A DNA stretch of 64,000 bases. Origin: JADJSS01 sp046329815. Its GTDB lineage: Bacteria; Bacteroidota; Bacteroidia; Chitinophagales; JADIYW01. Both the position numbers and the translations under genes were made by a program. The stretch spans positions 620,001-684,000 of the forward strand of contig JAXLTY010000002.1 of assembly GCA_046329815.1 (NCBI GenBank), read 5' to 3'. Within the stretch, counting starts at the first letter, position 1; every line of letters starts with the position of its first letter. Positions 41,769 to 50,456 of this stretch are shown in pieces. The notes under the pieces are model-generated. The model had not been told where the DNA came from and ran no database searches. It saw only the letters and a list, made by a program, of their open reading frames with translations.

Positions 41769-42840
41769 CAGGATCATTATTGTTGTAATATTTTTATTTA
41801 CCACAATTTCTGCACAAAGCCAATCAACAGTTTCTTTTGCAGACAGTATAAGAAAAACATATCAAATTCCGGAATTGGCTTATGTTGCCTTATCATCTGA
41901 TTTTGTTTTTGAATTAGAAGTTTTAGGTGTTCAAAGAATCAATACTAATTATATAGCACATCAAAAAGACAGATTCCATATCGGATCAAATACAAAAGCA
42001 ATTACTTCTTTTATTGCAGCGCTATTAGTACAAGAAAATAAAATTAACTGGAACACAACATTTTTTGAATTATTTCCTGAATTAAAATCAAAAAGTAAAA
42101 AAGCATATTATAATATTACGCTGCAGGACTTATTGACATTCAGAGGAAAACTGCCTGCATATACTTATACAAATAAACAGCCGACAAATAAACAAATTGC
42201 ACGCAGCAACGCTGAACAAAGATATGCTCTTGCTAAATATTTTTTATCACAAAAACCAATGATTGAAAATGAAAATGGTTTAACGCCTTCAAATGCTGAT
42301 TATATTTTGGCAGGTTTAATGTTGGAAAAAGCATCCGGAAAATCTTACAAAGAATTGGTGACTGATTTTGGAAAGAAGATCGGAATTCAATTTGGTTTTG
42401 ATTATCCAAATATGACTGACACGTTGCAGCCTTATGGTCATGACGCAAATTTAAATCCGGTTTTACCTTTTGATAATTATAAATTAAATTGGTTGTTATC
42501 AGCCGGAAATATCAATATCAGCATTGACGAATATGCTAAATTTATTTTGCTGCATTTGATAGGTTTAAAAGAAAACACACCATTCCTTCCAACTAAAACA
42601 TTTGAAAAATTATTGTATGAATTACCTGTTTTTTCTTTTGGTTGGTTTAATAATATTGACAGCACAACAAATCATCATATCGCGTACAATACAGGAAATG
42701 CAGGTGCTTTCATTACAAAAGTAGAAATTATTAAAGAAGCAGATCGTGCTTATATTATTTTCACCAACTCAAGCACTGCTCAAACTTCGGAAGGAATTGC
42801 TATCTTGTTAGAAGAATTGAAACGCAAATATGGAAAATGA
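41761..42840 (+). CDS. Beta-lactamase-fold serine hydrolase
   Basis: A 359-residue exported protein (signal IIIVVIFLFTTISAQS) of the class C beta-lactamase/AmpH-like family. Nucleophile SxxK is GSNTKAIT near residue 76; the Tyr motif is probably in YTYTNK near 135-140, and a late HIAYNTGNAGAF segment near 305 replaces the KTG box. Likely an esterase or peptidase rather than a resistance enzyme. ATG 41761 overlaps the upstream stop by 8 nt, implying translational coupling. Confidence 0.8.
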   Translation: MNNRIIIVVIFLFTTISAQSQSTVSFADSIRKTYQIPELAYVALSSDFVFELEVLGVQRINTNYIAHQKDRFHIGSNTKAITSFIAALLVQENKINWNTTFFELFPELKSKSKKAYYNITLQDLLTFRGKLPAYTYTNKQPTNKQIARSNAEQRYALAKYFLSQKPMIENENGLTPSNADYILAGLMLEKASGKSYKELVTDFGKKIGIQFGFDYPNMTDTLQPYGHDANLNPVLPFDNYKLNWLLSAGNINISIDEYAKFILLHLIGLKENTPFLPTKTFEKLLYELPVFSFGWFNNIDSTTNHHIAYNTGNAGAFITKVEIIKEADRAYIIFTNSSTAQTSEGIAILLEELKRKYGK

Positions 42841-43006
42841 GTTGATAGAAAATATCGACTACTATATTGATGAAAATGGTTATTTTGTTTTCACAAAAGC
42901 ATATCATTTAAAACGTGGATATTGTTGTGGAAACGGATGCAAGCATTGTCCTTGGAAAGAAAATAATGACGAAAATAAAACAGATACAAATGAAAGCGAA
43001 ATTTAA
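42830..43006 (+). CDS. DUF5522 small Cys-rich protein
   Basis: A 58-residue protein: IDYYIDENGYFVFTKAYHL, then KRGYCCGNGCKHCPW, the diagnostic DUF5522 motif (CC..GC.HCPW/Y), then an acidic/polar tail. The four Cys suggest a metal site. Function unknown. It overlaps the serine hydrolase stop by 11 nt and the next gene's start by 17 nt, so four plus-strand genes are read from one message. Confidence 0.85.
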   Translation: MENELIENIDYYIDENGYFVFTKAYHLKRGYCCGNGCKHCPWKENNDENKTDTNESEI

Positions 43007-43853
43007 CATATTGGTTGTTTATTGCGGTATTCTAGCATTATTTACAAGCTGCAAAAATGAAATCGTAAATTTAAAACAACCGGAAAGTGTGGTTGCAACG
43101 GAAGCATTTATCTACGTTGCCAACGTAAATGGAAGTTCTGACAAGAAAGACGGTAATGGCTACATTTCAAAATTATATAAAAATGGAAAAGTATATGATA
43201 CTGTTTTTATTGGCAATTTGGATGCACCAAAAGGTTTGTGCATGATAAAAAATACATTATATTTTACAGATATCGACAAAGTGCTTGGTTATAATATCAT
43301 CACAAAAGAAAAAGTATTTGAGTGCGATCTTTCTTCTTATAAAACTCATTTTTTAAATGATGTTTGCAAAGGCGACAGCAATAGTATTTTTGTTTCGGCA
43401 ACTGATATTAATGAAATTTTCAAGATAAATCTTAGTAATAAAAATGTTACGCCATTAGAATTTAACCGTGATCTGATCGGACCAAATGGTTTAGATTACT
43501 GGAACGATACGTTGTGTGTTACAGAACTTGGAAATGATAGTATTCGTGGCGGTTTGGCGTTAATTGAATTTAAAGGAATAAGAATTATTTACGACAGACT
43601 AGTGTATGATGTTGGTTACTTAGATGGCGTTTTTCATGTAAATAATAATATCGTTTTTAGCGATTGGGTTTCGTTTAATGAAAAAGAAAAAGTAGCAAAG
43701 CTAAAATTATTCAATCTCGAAACAAGACAAATTACAGAAGTGAAAGCGCCTGCAATGAGTGGTTGCGCCGATATTTTTTATGACAAACAGAAACAACAAA
43801 TCATAGCACCATTGATGAATGAGAATAAAGTGATTTTTATACCTGTGAAATAA
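42990..43853 (+). CDS. Beta-propeller (SMP-30/NHL-like) lipoprotein
   Basis: A 287-residue protein with lipoprotein signal (NILVVYCGILALFTSCKNE, lipobox Cys near residue 20). Repeats YVANVNGSSDKKDGNGYISKLY, GNLDAPKGLCMIKNTLYFTDIDKVLGYN, LNDVCKGDSNSIFVSATDINEIFKI and GPNGLDYWNDTLCVTELG mark a six-bladed propeller akin to SMP-30/gluconolactonase or NHL proteins. Substrate unknown. ATG 42990 chosen because it gives the signal peptide; the longer in-frame reading overlaps the DUF5522 gene too far. Confidence 0.78.
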   Translation: MKAKFNILVVYCGILALFTSCKNEIVNLKQPESVVATEAFIYVANVNGSSDKKDGNGYISKLYKNGKVYDTVFIGNLDAPKGLCMIKNTLYFTDIDKVLGYNIITKEKVFECDLSSYKTHFLNDVCKGDSNSIFVSATDINEIFKINLSNKNVTPLEFNRDLIGPNGLDYWNDTLCVTELGNDSIRGGLALIEFKGIRIIYDRLVYDVGYLDGVFHVNNNIVFSDWVSFNEKEKVAKLKLFNLETRQITEVKAPAMSGCADIFYDKQKQQIIAPLMNENKVIFIPVK

Positions 43854-43861
43854 AAAACTGA

Positions 43862-44827
43862 CTACGCTCCTTTCAAAAAATAATTCGCAACGCGTTTTTC
43901 CAGCCAGTTGTGTTCTGCTTTAATATCTTCGCAAAAGCCGACATGTCCGCCGCCAATTGGAATTTCCAAATGAAATATTTTTGATTTTTTTGCAAAATGG
44001 ATTGGATAACATTCTTTAGTCAATAATGGATCATTGTCTGTATTGATCAATAATGTATTGGTTTTTATTTTTTTTAAAAATGACGATGCCTGTACTTTTA
44101 CATTATAATCATGAATGTCTTTAAAACCATGCATCGGCACTGTGCAACGCGCAGTAAATTCCCACAAATTCTTAGCTTCGGCAATAAATTTATAGTTCAT
44201 CGCATTCGGATAACGTTTTTGTTTTAATAAAACTTTTTCTTTTACTTGTTTCGTAAAACGTCTTTCATAAATTTTATTCCAGCCGCTGCACAAATGCGGA
44301 AAAGATGTTTCATAATGTATCGGCACAGAAACTGCAACCGCAGATTCTATTTTATTGACAACATTCCATTTTTCTTCGCCTAAGAATTTTAAGGTTAAAT
44401 TGCCGCCCATAGAAATGCCGATCAAATGATGCTCATCATATTTATTATGTGCTAAAATATGCTCAATCACAAAATTCAAATCATCTGTTTTTCCTGAATG
44501 ATAACCAAAAAACTGGCGGTTATCTTCACCGCTGCAACCACGAAAATTCCACACACAAACATCATAACCATTAGCATTTAGTATTTTCACCAATCCTTTT
44601 GCATAGACACGTTGCGAGCAACCTTCAAAACCATGTGAAATAATAATCAGTTTTTTACTGCCAATTTTGCTCCAGTCTAAATCCAGGAAATCATCGTCCC
44701 AAGTTTCGATGCGTTCACGATTATACAGCACGCCTTCTACTTTACGATATAAGTTTGGTACAATCGTTTGCAGGTGCTTTGTATAAAGCCACTTAGGTGA
44801 ATTAATTATTGGAGAAGCGTATAACAT
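43862..44827 (-). CDS. YheT-like alpha/beta hydrolase
   Basis: A 321-residue hydrolase of the YheT/ABHD1-3 group: KHLQTIVPNLYR near residue 18 (family N-terminal motif), RIETWDDDFLDLDW near 40, ISHGFEGCSQRVY near 64, nucleophile in GISMGGNLTLKFL near 139, Asp in NTDNDPLL near 270 and His in GGGHVGF near 299. No signal peptide. Substrate unknown; relatives act on esters or lipids. Next to another alpha/beta hydrolase gene. Confidence 0.87.
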   Translation of the reverse strand: MLYASPIINSPKWLYTKHLQTIVPNLYRKVEGVLYNRERIETWDDDFLDLDWSKIGSKKLIIISHGFEGCSQRVYAKGLVKILNANGYDVCVWNFRGCSGEDNRQFFGYHSGKTDDLNFVIEHILAHNKYDEHHLIGISMGGNLTLKFLGEEKWNVVNKIESAVAVSVPIHYETSFPHLCSGWNKIYERRFTKQVKEKVLLKQKRYPNAMNYKFIAEAKNLWEFTARCTVPMHGFKDIHDYNVKVQASSFLKKIKTNTLLINTDNDPLLTKECYPIHFAKKSKIFHLEIPIGGGHVGFCEDIKAEHNWLEKRVANYFLKGA

Positions 44828-44854
44828 TGGGTTTTCAACAGCAATTTATAGTAT

Positions 44855-45709
44855 TTAAATTAAAAAGTCAATTAAAAATTTATTTACCTCATCCGGACAA
44901 TCATTCTGCGTCCAGTGTGAACAGTTAGATATGTATTTAACCTCGTAGGTTGCATCGATATATTCTTTTGTATTGTAAGTCAATTCCTTTCCAAGCGCTT
45001 TATCGCCTTCGCCCCAAATTAATAATGTTGGTGCTGTAATTTTATTTCTAAATACACTTTTATTTGGCTTAGTTTGTAACATTGCGCGATAATAATTGAT
45101 AGAACCTGTCAGCGCACCATTTTGCCGATATGCTTTTATAAATTCATCCAGATCTTCATCCGTAAAATTTTGTTTATTGAACATCCAGCCACGCAAGAAC
45201 TGCTTAAAGAAATACGATAAAAAATTACTCATCACAAACTCAGGTAAAACCGGAATCTGGTGCATAAACATATACCAGCTTCGTAATAATTGTGTAGGAT
45301 TCTTCTTAAAACTTCTCAGCATTTCTTTCGGGTGCGGACAATTCAGCACCACTAATTTTTCCGTTAATTCCGGATATAATGCAGCAAAACTCCATGCAAC
45401 GGCGCCGCCCCAATCGTGACCGACAATAAACGCTTTTTCAAAACCTAATTTTGGAATCAATGCAGCAATATCACTTGCCACAACATCTATTTTATAATTA
45501 GAAATTCCAATCGGTTTATCACTTAAATTAAAACCGCGCAAATCAGGCGCAGCAACTGTAAAATGTTCCGCTAAAACAGGAATCTGGTAACGCCATGTGT
45601 ACCAGAATTCCGGCCAGCCATGTAATAATATAACTAATTTCTTGCCTGTTCCTTGCTTTGCAACATGCAGTTTTATTCCGTTAACTTCAATGTATTCGTG
45701 TGTTATCAT
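44855..45709 (-). CDS. Epoxide-hydrolase-like alpha/beta hydrolase
   Basis: A 284-residue alpha/beta hydrolase with cap domain: oxyanion HGWPEFWYTWRYQ near residue 30, DLRGFNLSDKP near 56, nucleophile Asp in VGHDWGGAVAW near 97 (an Asp nucleophile typical of epoxide/haloalkane hydrolases), acid in IWGEGDKALG near 236 and His in NCSHWTQND near 264. The substrate is inferred from family only. 27 nt from the YheT-like gene. Confidence 0.87.
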   Translation of the reverse strand: MITHEYIEVNGIKLHVAKQGTGKKLVILLHGWPEFWYTWRYQIPVLAEHFTVAAPDLRGFNLSDKPIGISNYKIDVVASDIAALIPKLGFEKAFIVGHDWGGAVAWSFAALYPELTEKLVVLNCPHPKEMLRSFKKNPTQLLRSWYMFMHQIPVLPEFVMSNFLSYFFKQFLRGWMFNKQNFTDEDLDEFIKAYRQNGALTGSINYYRAMLQTKPNKSVFRNKITAPTLLIWGEGDKALGKELTYNTKEYIDATYEVKYISNCSHWTQNDCPDEVNKFLIDFLI

Positions 45710-45751
45710 AGCTAAGTTATTCTGTTTGTTTATTGAATTTAGACAATTTAT

Positions 45752-47347
45752 TTATTTTGTTAAACGACTGAAACCAATTCTTAATAATTTAAAAACAGCA
45801 CGAATTCTATCACCGAAAGTAATTTTTGAATTACGTTTAATATTGTATTTCTTTGGTAGAAAGCCATCTTTCAAAGTATAAGAACAAATTAAATGATCGT
45901 CTTTATCAATGCATGACATGCGAATTGAATCTTTCCCAAAAACTTCTACTTTTCCAAACGCATCTAAAAAATTGTTGTTATGAATACCTTGTCCGCCTTC
46001 ATTCCACAATTTCATTTTCAGATCATTAGTAACGATGCTTGCCAATTTCGTGTTTTCCTGTGCTAAATTGGCACTCATCAACTCAGGAAAACCTGCGTTT
46101 TTGCCGTTGTCAATGCCTGAAGTATGTACATCACCACTGCAAATCATTACGTTTTTAATTTTATTTTCTCTGCAAAAATTAATGAGTTTGCCTTGTGTTT
46201 CCGGAAATGAAAACCACATTGCACTCATAGACGCAGCCACATACGCGCCAGTCATTCCGTTTGGTAGTTTGCGGTTTTGCGCAGCTTTCAACATACAAAT
46301 ATCAATGATCTTTTTGTAGGATTTATTGAACGAAGTACCACTTAAAATAATTTTCCAGTCTGCTTTGGAATTTTTCAAACCATTCAATAACCAATTCAAC
46401 TGAGTGCTATCTAAAATGTTGTGTCCTTTAGCTACTTTATATTTCCATTTTCCTTTTTTTGCAGGTTTAAAGCTTTCCGAATTCGGCGAACGTGTGCTGC
46501 GTGTATCGATAAAGAAGAATTCAGTATTGCCATACATAAATGAATGATATGCTTCTTTCGGTTGCTCAGAATTGATGTAAGCCGGAAAATACTGGTGATA
46601 CGATTCTAACAAATTAGTACGCAATGAATCCGGAAATGGTATTTCATTAATAGTTGTCAGACCATTTTTGATGTGTAAATCGCAATAAGTATGTTTTGAA
46701 AAATCGTCCCAAACGCCGTCTTCGTCGTCAAACACATAATCAACCGGCGTGGTTTGCAGCAACTTTTTTAAGTTTGGTAAATTATAACGAATCACAAACG
46801 ATTCTTCAATTTCTTTTGGATCAGCTACAAAAAAGCGATGCGCGTTGTGCGTCGGAACTTCAGGATATTCTTCATGATCAGGATATGTCCAATCGCCTAA
46901 ATGCACAAAAAAATCAGGACTTTCTTTTTGCATGGCAACAAAAACAGAATCATTTTTAAAATTTTCAGTGCAAGAACCAAAGGTGAACGAAAAATTTGTT
47001 GAAATATTTTCTTTTGGAAATGTTTTAAAAGAACCGGTAATTGTATCTGCTTTGTTCCGTATTTTTAAATAGTAATTATATTTTGTATTTGAATTAAATC
47101 CTGATACATCAAATTTAATAAGTCTATCCTCTAAATTATTTAAAGAATAAAAAAATGAATTTGCATAAATAGTTACATTGTTTTCTTTTATAATAAATAT
47201 TCCCGACAAAGGTTGATTGCTTAAAATTATAATAGATGCACTTGTATCTGTTACAGCACCAACAATTGGTCCAGCAATAATAGATTGCGAATATGCTTTA
47301 CTGTGGAACAAACAAAATAAAATAAAAATGAAAATTATTTTTCTCAT
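45752..47347 (-). CDS. PhoD-like alkaline phosphatase family protein
   Basis: A 531-residue exported protein (signal IFILFCLFHSKAYSQS). Metal-binding motifs of PhoD-type enzymes: FGSCTEN near 123 (conserved Cys), VHLGDWTYPDHEEY near 145, VFDDEDGVWDDF near 204 and CSGDVHTSGID near 396. The N-terminal 110 residues are a strand-rich PhoD_N-like domain. Likely a phosphodi- or monoesterase releasing phosphate in the periplasm. A simple repeat sits just upstream. Confidence 0.85.
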   Translation of the reverse strand: MRKIIFIFILFCLFHSKAYSQSIIAGPIVGAVTDTSASIIILSNQPLSGIFIIKENNVTIYANSFFYSLNNLEDRLIKFDVSGFNSNTKYNYYLKIRNKADTITGSFKTFPKENISTNFSFTFGSCTENFKNDSVFVAMQKESPDFFVHLGDWTYPDHEEYPEVPTHNAHRFFVADPKEIEESFVIRYNLPNLKKLLQTTPVDYVFDDEDGVWDDFSKHTYCDLHIKNGLTTINEIPFPDSLRTNLLESYHQYFPAYINSEQPKEAYHSFMYGNTEFFFIDTRSTRSPNSESFKPAKKGKWKYKVAKGHNILDSTQLNWLLNGLKNSKADWKIILSGTSFNKSYKKIIDICMLKAAQNRKLPNGMTGAYVAASMSAMWFSFPETQGKLINFCRENKIKNVMICSGDVHTSGIDNGKNAGFPELMSANLAQENTKLASIVTNDLKMKLWNEGGQGIHNNNFLDAFGKVEVFGKDSIRMSCIDKDDHLICSYTLKDGFLPKKYNIKRNSKITFGDRIRAVFKLLRIGFSRLTK

Positions 47348-47360
47348 AAAAAATCTCTTT

Positions 47361-47384
47361 ACTCACTACTTACTACTCACTACT
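47361..47384. repeat. Short tandem repeat ACTCACTACT/TACTACTC
   Basis: ACTCACTACTTACTACTCAC followed by TACT, a slipped repeat of ACTC/TACT words between the divergent PhoD-like and sulfotransferase genes. No gene or clear promoter overlaps. Confidence 0.5.
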
Positions 47385-47413
47385 TTTCATACTTTTACAT
47401 AAATCTACAAAAT

Positions 47414-48433
47414 TTGCCGTTTCAGGAGAAAATAATTTTTATAGTTGGAAATTCGCGTAGTGGCACAACGATGTTATTGCGTTGTTTTAACAATCATCCA
47501 AAGCTAATGGTGCTGAACGAACTGCATTTTTTTGAGCAATTATGGTCCACTGAAGACAAAGGAAAATCAATAAGTGTTGAAGAAGCTATTGATCTGAATT
47601 CTAAATTATTATTAACGCAACGCATCGGTTACAAATCGCATGATCAAAATTATCATCAATTTGATAATGAATCCAAACAGTTTGTTGCTTCATTACAAAC
47701 CACAGAACTTACTGCCGAATATGTTTTTACTGAAATGATGAAGCATGAAGTTGCACTAAATGGAAAGAGTATTGTTTGTGAAAAAACGCCACAAAATGTT
47801 TTTTATCTGAAAGAAATTTTTGAGTTGTATCCAAATGCGAAAGTCATTAATATGGTGCGCGATCCGCGTGCGATTTTGCTATCACAAAAAAATAAATGGA
47901 ACCGCAGAAATTTGGGTGCTGATTATATGACAAAAAAAGAAGCATTTCGTTTGCGCATCAATTATCATCCAATTACTTTGAGTAAATTATGGAATGCTGC
48001 AATTAATGCTGCGAATAATTTTATGAGTGATAAACGTGTTATTTTCATTCGGTTTGAAGATTTGTTGAATCAACCACCACCAACTTTACAAAAAATCTGT
48101 AATCACATTGACGTTGATTTTGATGCAAACATGTTGAATATTACGCAGGAAAGTTCATCGATTGAAAAAGATTCTAAAGAAATCGGTTTTAAAGTAGAAC
48201 GTGCGAGCAACTGGAAAAAAGGTGGTTTGAATACAACCGAAAGATGGATATGTCAGAAAATGTGCAGAAATAACCTGAATAAAAATGGTTATGAAATCGA
48301 AACAATTCAACCAAATGTTTTATATCTTTTGTATTATTTATTAAGTTTTCCGGTGAAAATCGGAATGGCTTTATTGTTGAATTTAAACAGAATGAAAAAT
48401 ATTTTTGAAACGCTGAAAAGAAGAATGAGCTGA
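47414..48433 (+). CDS. Sulfotransferase family protein
   Basis: A 339-residue PAPS-dependent sulfotransferase candidate: 5'-phosphosulfate loop IFIVGNSRSGTTMLLR near residue 8 and 3'-phosphate binding VRDPRAILLSQKNKW near 148, with RFEDLLNQPPPTLQKI near 215. No signal peptide; cytosolic. No ATG fits: the frame stays open upstream and TTG 47414 is the only suitable codon, so the start is uncertain. Five nt upstream of a WecG-type glycosyltransferase gene, which suggests sulfation of a surface polysaccharide or lipid (inference). Confidence 0.78.
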   Translation: MPFQEKIIFIVGNSRSGTTMLLRCFNNHPKLMVLNELHFFEQLWSTEDKGKSISVEEAIDLNSKLLLTQRIGYKSHDQNYHQFDNESKQFVASLQTTELTAEYVFTEMMKHEVALNGKSIVCEKTPQNVFYLKEIFELYPNAKVINMVRDPRAILLSQKNKWNRRNLGADYMTKKEAFRLRINYHPITLSKLWNAAINAANNFMSDKRVIFIRFEDLLNQPPPTLQKICNHIDVDFDANMLNITQESSSIEKDSKEIGFKVERASNWKKGGLNTTERWICQKMCRNNLNKNGYEIETIQPNVLYLLYYLLSFPVKIGMALLLNLNRMKNIFETLKRRMS

Positions 48434-48438
48434 AATTC

Positions 48439-49224
48439 ATGATCAAAACACAACATATTTTCAATTTAGATTTTGTCGCTGCTGATAATTTTGATGAGAT
48501 TATTCAAACCATTATTGAACAACCGATTGATGATACTCATTTTCCGGTTGTCATCACGCCAAATGTAGATTTGACAGTACATTTGAACAATAATTTACCA
48601 ATATTATATCGATTTCAAAAGGCACGTTTTATTTTACCAGATGGCGCGCCGATCATTTGGTTTTCCAAGTTATTAGGCAAGCCATTAAAAAAACGTTTAG
48701 CAGGCAGTGACCTGTTTCCATTAATATGGAAAGCAATTATTGCTTATAAAAAAAGCGTGTTTTTGATTGTTCCATCAGAAGAAGTTAAAGCAGGTTTGGC
48801 GAAAGAATATGCGGCAGCACAATTTTATATTCCACCATTTTTTGATGCGATAGAAAAAGATGTAGAAACCGAAGCGCAGAAAATTTTACCATTGCTTTTG
48901 CAACATCAGCCAGATTATGTTTTCTTAGGTTTGCGTTATCCGAAACAGGAAATGCTTATTATTAATTTGCACGATAAATTGAAAAACGCAGAGTCCTTTA
49001 CAAGAGACTCTGCTAATAAAATTAAAATGCCTTTATTCTTTAATCTTGGTGCTTCGTATGAATTCCATACCGGTTTAAAAAGCCGCGCTCCTATTTGGAT
49101 GCAAAAAATTGGTATGGAATGGCTGCATCGATTTTTGTCAGAACCAAAACGAACATTTAAACGTTATTTTTACGATGATTTGTATATTTTTGTTTTGTTT
49201 GTCAAAGAAATATTTAAGAAGTAA
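48439..49224 (+). CDS. WecG/TagA/CpsF-family glycosyltransferase
   Basis: A 261-residue GT26-type transferase that adds a ManNAc or similar sugar to lipid-linked intermediates. Seen: VVITPNVDLTVHLNNN near residue 36 (catalytic Asp region), RFILPDGAPIIWFSKLLGKPLKKRLAGSDLF near 62, VFLGLRYPKQEML near 160, and C-terminal SRAPIWMQKIGMEWLHRFLSEPKRTFKRY. An extra segment near residue 184-193 (NAESFTRDSANK) is encoded by a palindrome. The C-terminus ends in a hydrophobic/basic tail for membrane attachment. Confidence 0.87.
   Translation: MIKTQHIFNLDFVAADNFDEIIQTIIEQPIDDTHFPVVITPNVDLTVHLNNNLPILYRFQKARFILPDGAPIIWFSKLLGKPLKKRLAGSDLFPLIWKAIIAYKKSVFLIVPSEEVKAGLAKEYAAAQFYIPPFFDAIEKDVETEAQKILPLLLQHQPDYVFLGLRYPKQEMLIINLHDKLKNAESFTRDSANKIKMPLFFNLGASYEFHTGLKSRAPIWMQKIGMEWLHRFLSEPKRTFKRYFYDDLYIFVLFVKEIFKK
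48988..49013. repeat. 8-bp inverted repeat inside the glycosyltransferase gene
   Basis: GCAGAGTC and GACTCTGC with a 10-nt loop, followed by TAATAAAATT. It lies in a loop of the protein between conserved motifs, so it may be a small in-frame insertion. Confidence 0.5.
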
Positions 49225-49686
49225 ATGCAATTAACACTTGATGATATTGATCTGAAGATTTTGTCTCTATTAATGAAAGACGCAAAAATGCCTTACACAG
49301 ACATTGCGAAACAATTATTTGTATCGAGTGGAACGGTGCATGTTCGTATGAAAAAGATGGAAGAAATGAATATCATCAAAAGCTTTAATTTGCAATTGAA
49401 CTATCATAAATTAGGTTATGACATTACTGCATTTTTAGGCATTTATCTCAATAAAAGTTCACAATACGATGTGGTGGCAAAAGCTTTGGAAGCGATTCCG
49501 GAAGTAGTAGATGTGCATTATACCACCGGAAATTATTCTATGTTCATTAAAATAATTTGCAAAGATACCGACCATCTGCGCCAGATTTTAATGGACAAAA
49601 TCCAAAAAATTGAAGACATAACCAGAACGGAAACTTTTATTTCATTACAGGAAAGCATCAGCAGACCAATAAAAATAGACGGTTAA
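49225..49686 (+). CDS. Lrp/AsnC family transcription regulator
   Basis: A 153-residue regulator: N-terminal winged HTH (LDDIDLKILSLLMKDAKMPYTDIAKQLFVSSGTVHVRMKKMEE) and C-terminal RAM/ligand domain with GIYLNKSSQYDVVAKALEAIPEVVDVHYTTGNYSMFIKI. Usually senses an amino acid and controls metabolism globally. Its ATG follows the glycosyltransferase stop with no gap, so it is co-translated with the polysaccharide-type genes, an uncommon context. Confidence 0.9.
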   Translation: MQLTLDDIDLKILSLLMKDAKMPYTDIAKQLFVSSGTVHVRMKKMEEMNIIKSFNLQLNYHKLGYDITAFLGIYLNKSSQYDVVAKALEAIPEVVDVHYTTGNYSMFIKIICKDTDHLRQILMDKIQKIEDITRTETFISLQESISRPIKIDG

Positions 49687-49753
49687 ATAATACTGTACAA
49701 TAAATTTTCTTTTTCATCGTTTACTATAAAATTAAACTTGAAACTAGCTTTAG

Positions 49754-50452
49754 ATGAAATCCTTATTTCTGTGCTTTTTAATATTTATTAATTGTGTTGC
49801 AATTTCGCAACCGTTGAAGAATGAACCAAAACAAAAATATATCTTAAAGGTTTCTCCTGTTTTAAAATTCAATTGGTCAACTTCAAAAAAAGCAAAAAAC
49901 GCAAACTATTATCCATCTAATCTAATTACCGGAATGAATTTGAATTTTTTATTTCCGGCTAAAAAGAATAATAAACATGAAGTTGGCATGCAAATAGGTT
50001 TTATTCCAAAAATTAATTCTAAACAAAATAACATTATTAGTTTTTCGGGCAACCAAATTGGCGTTGAATATAGCTACAGACTTATTCGTGTAGTAAAAAC
50101 AAAAACAGATGCAACAAGATTTGAGAAATCGCCTACATTCAATTTATTTGCAGGAATCGGAACTGAATTTTTATTTACAAAAATTGGTAAGAATACTCGC
50201 AATATGGATTTTCAGATTAATAAAACAACAACAAAATCTGTGGAACAAAACATTGTTTTTGCGCCAGGATTCCAAGTTTGTAAAAAGAATTTCTTTTTCG
50301 ACTTTTCTGTTCCTGTTTCGTTTGGATATAAATATCAATACAGAAAAAATGATATTGACAATCCAATTTTATTAGGTTCTGATACTTTTACTAAATACAA
50401 TTTATTCAACTGGAATGTTGGATGTAAAGTTGGCGTTGGTGCAAAATTCTAG
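49754..50452 (+). CDS. Exported beta-strand-rich protein, probable small outer-membrane barrel
   Basis: A 232-residue protein with signal peptide (LFLCFLIFINCVAIS then QPLKNEP). Strand-like repeats end in aromatics (VGMQIGFIPKI, GVEYSYRLIRV, FFFDFSVPVSFGYKYQY) and the C-terminus is VGCKVGVGAKF, ending in Phe as outer-membrane barrels often do. Unlike the three barrel paralogues at the left end, it lacks their motifs. Function unknown. Convergent with the GT2 gene. Confidence 0.65.
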   Translation: MKSLFLCFLIFINCVAISQPLKNEPKQKYILKVSPVLKFNWSTSKKAKNANYYPSNLITGMNLNFLFPAKKNNKHEVGMQIGFIPKINSKQNNIISFSGNQIGVEYSYRLIRVVKTKTDATRFEKSPTFNLFAGIGTEFLFTKIGKNTRNMDFQINKTTTKSVEQNIVFAPGFQVCKKNFFFDFSVPVSFGYKYQYRKNDIDNPILLGSDTFTKYNLFNWNVGCKVGVGAKF

Positions 50453-50456
50453 CTGA

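Noticed and set aside
41761..42840. Antibiotic-resistance beta-lactamase
   Set aside because: It has SxxK but no recognisable KTG box, and its context is hydrolases and propellers; a generic serine hydrolase is more likely.
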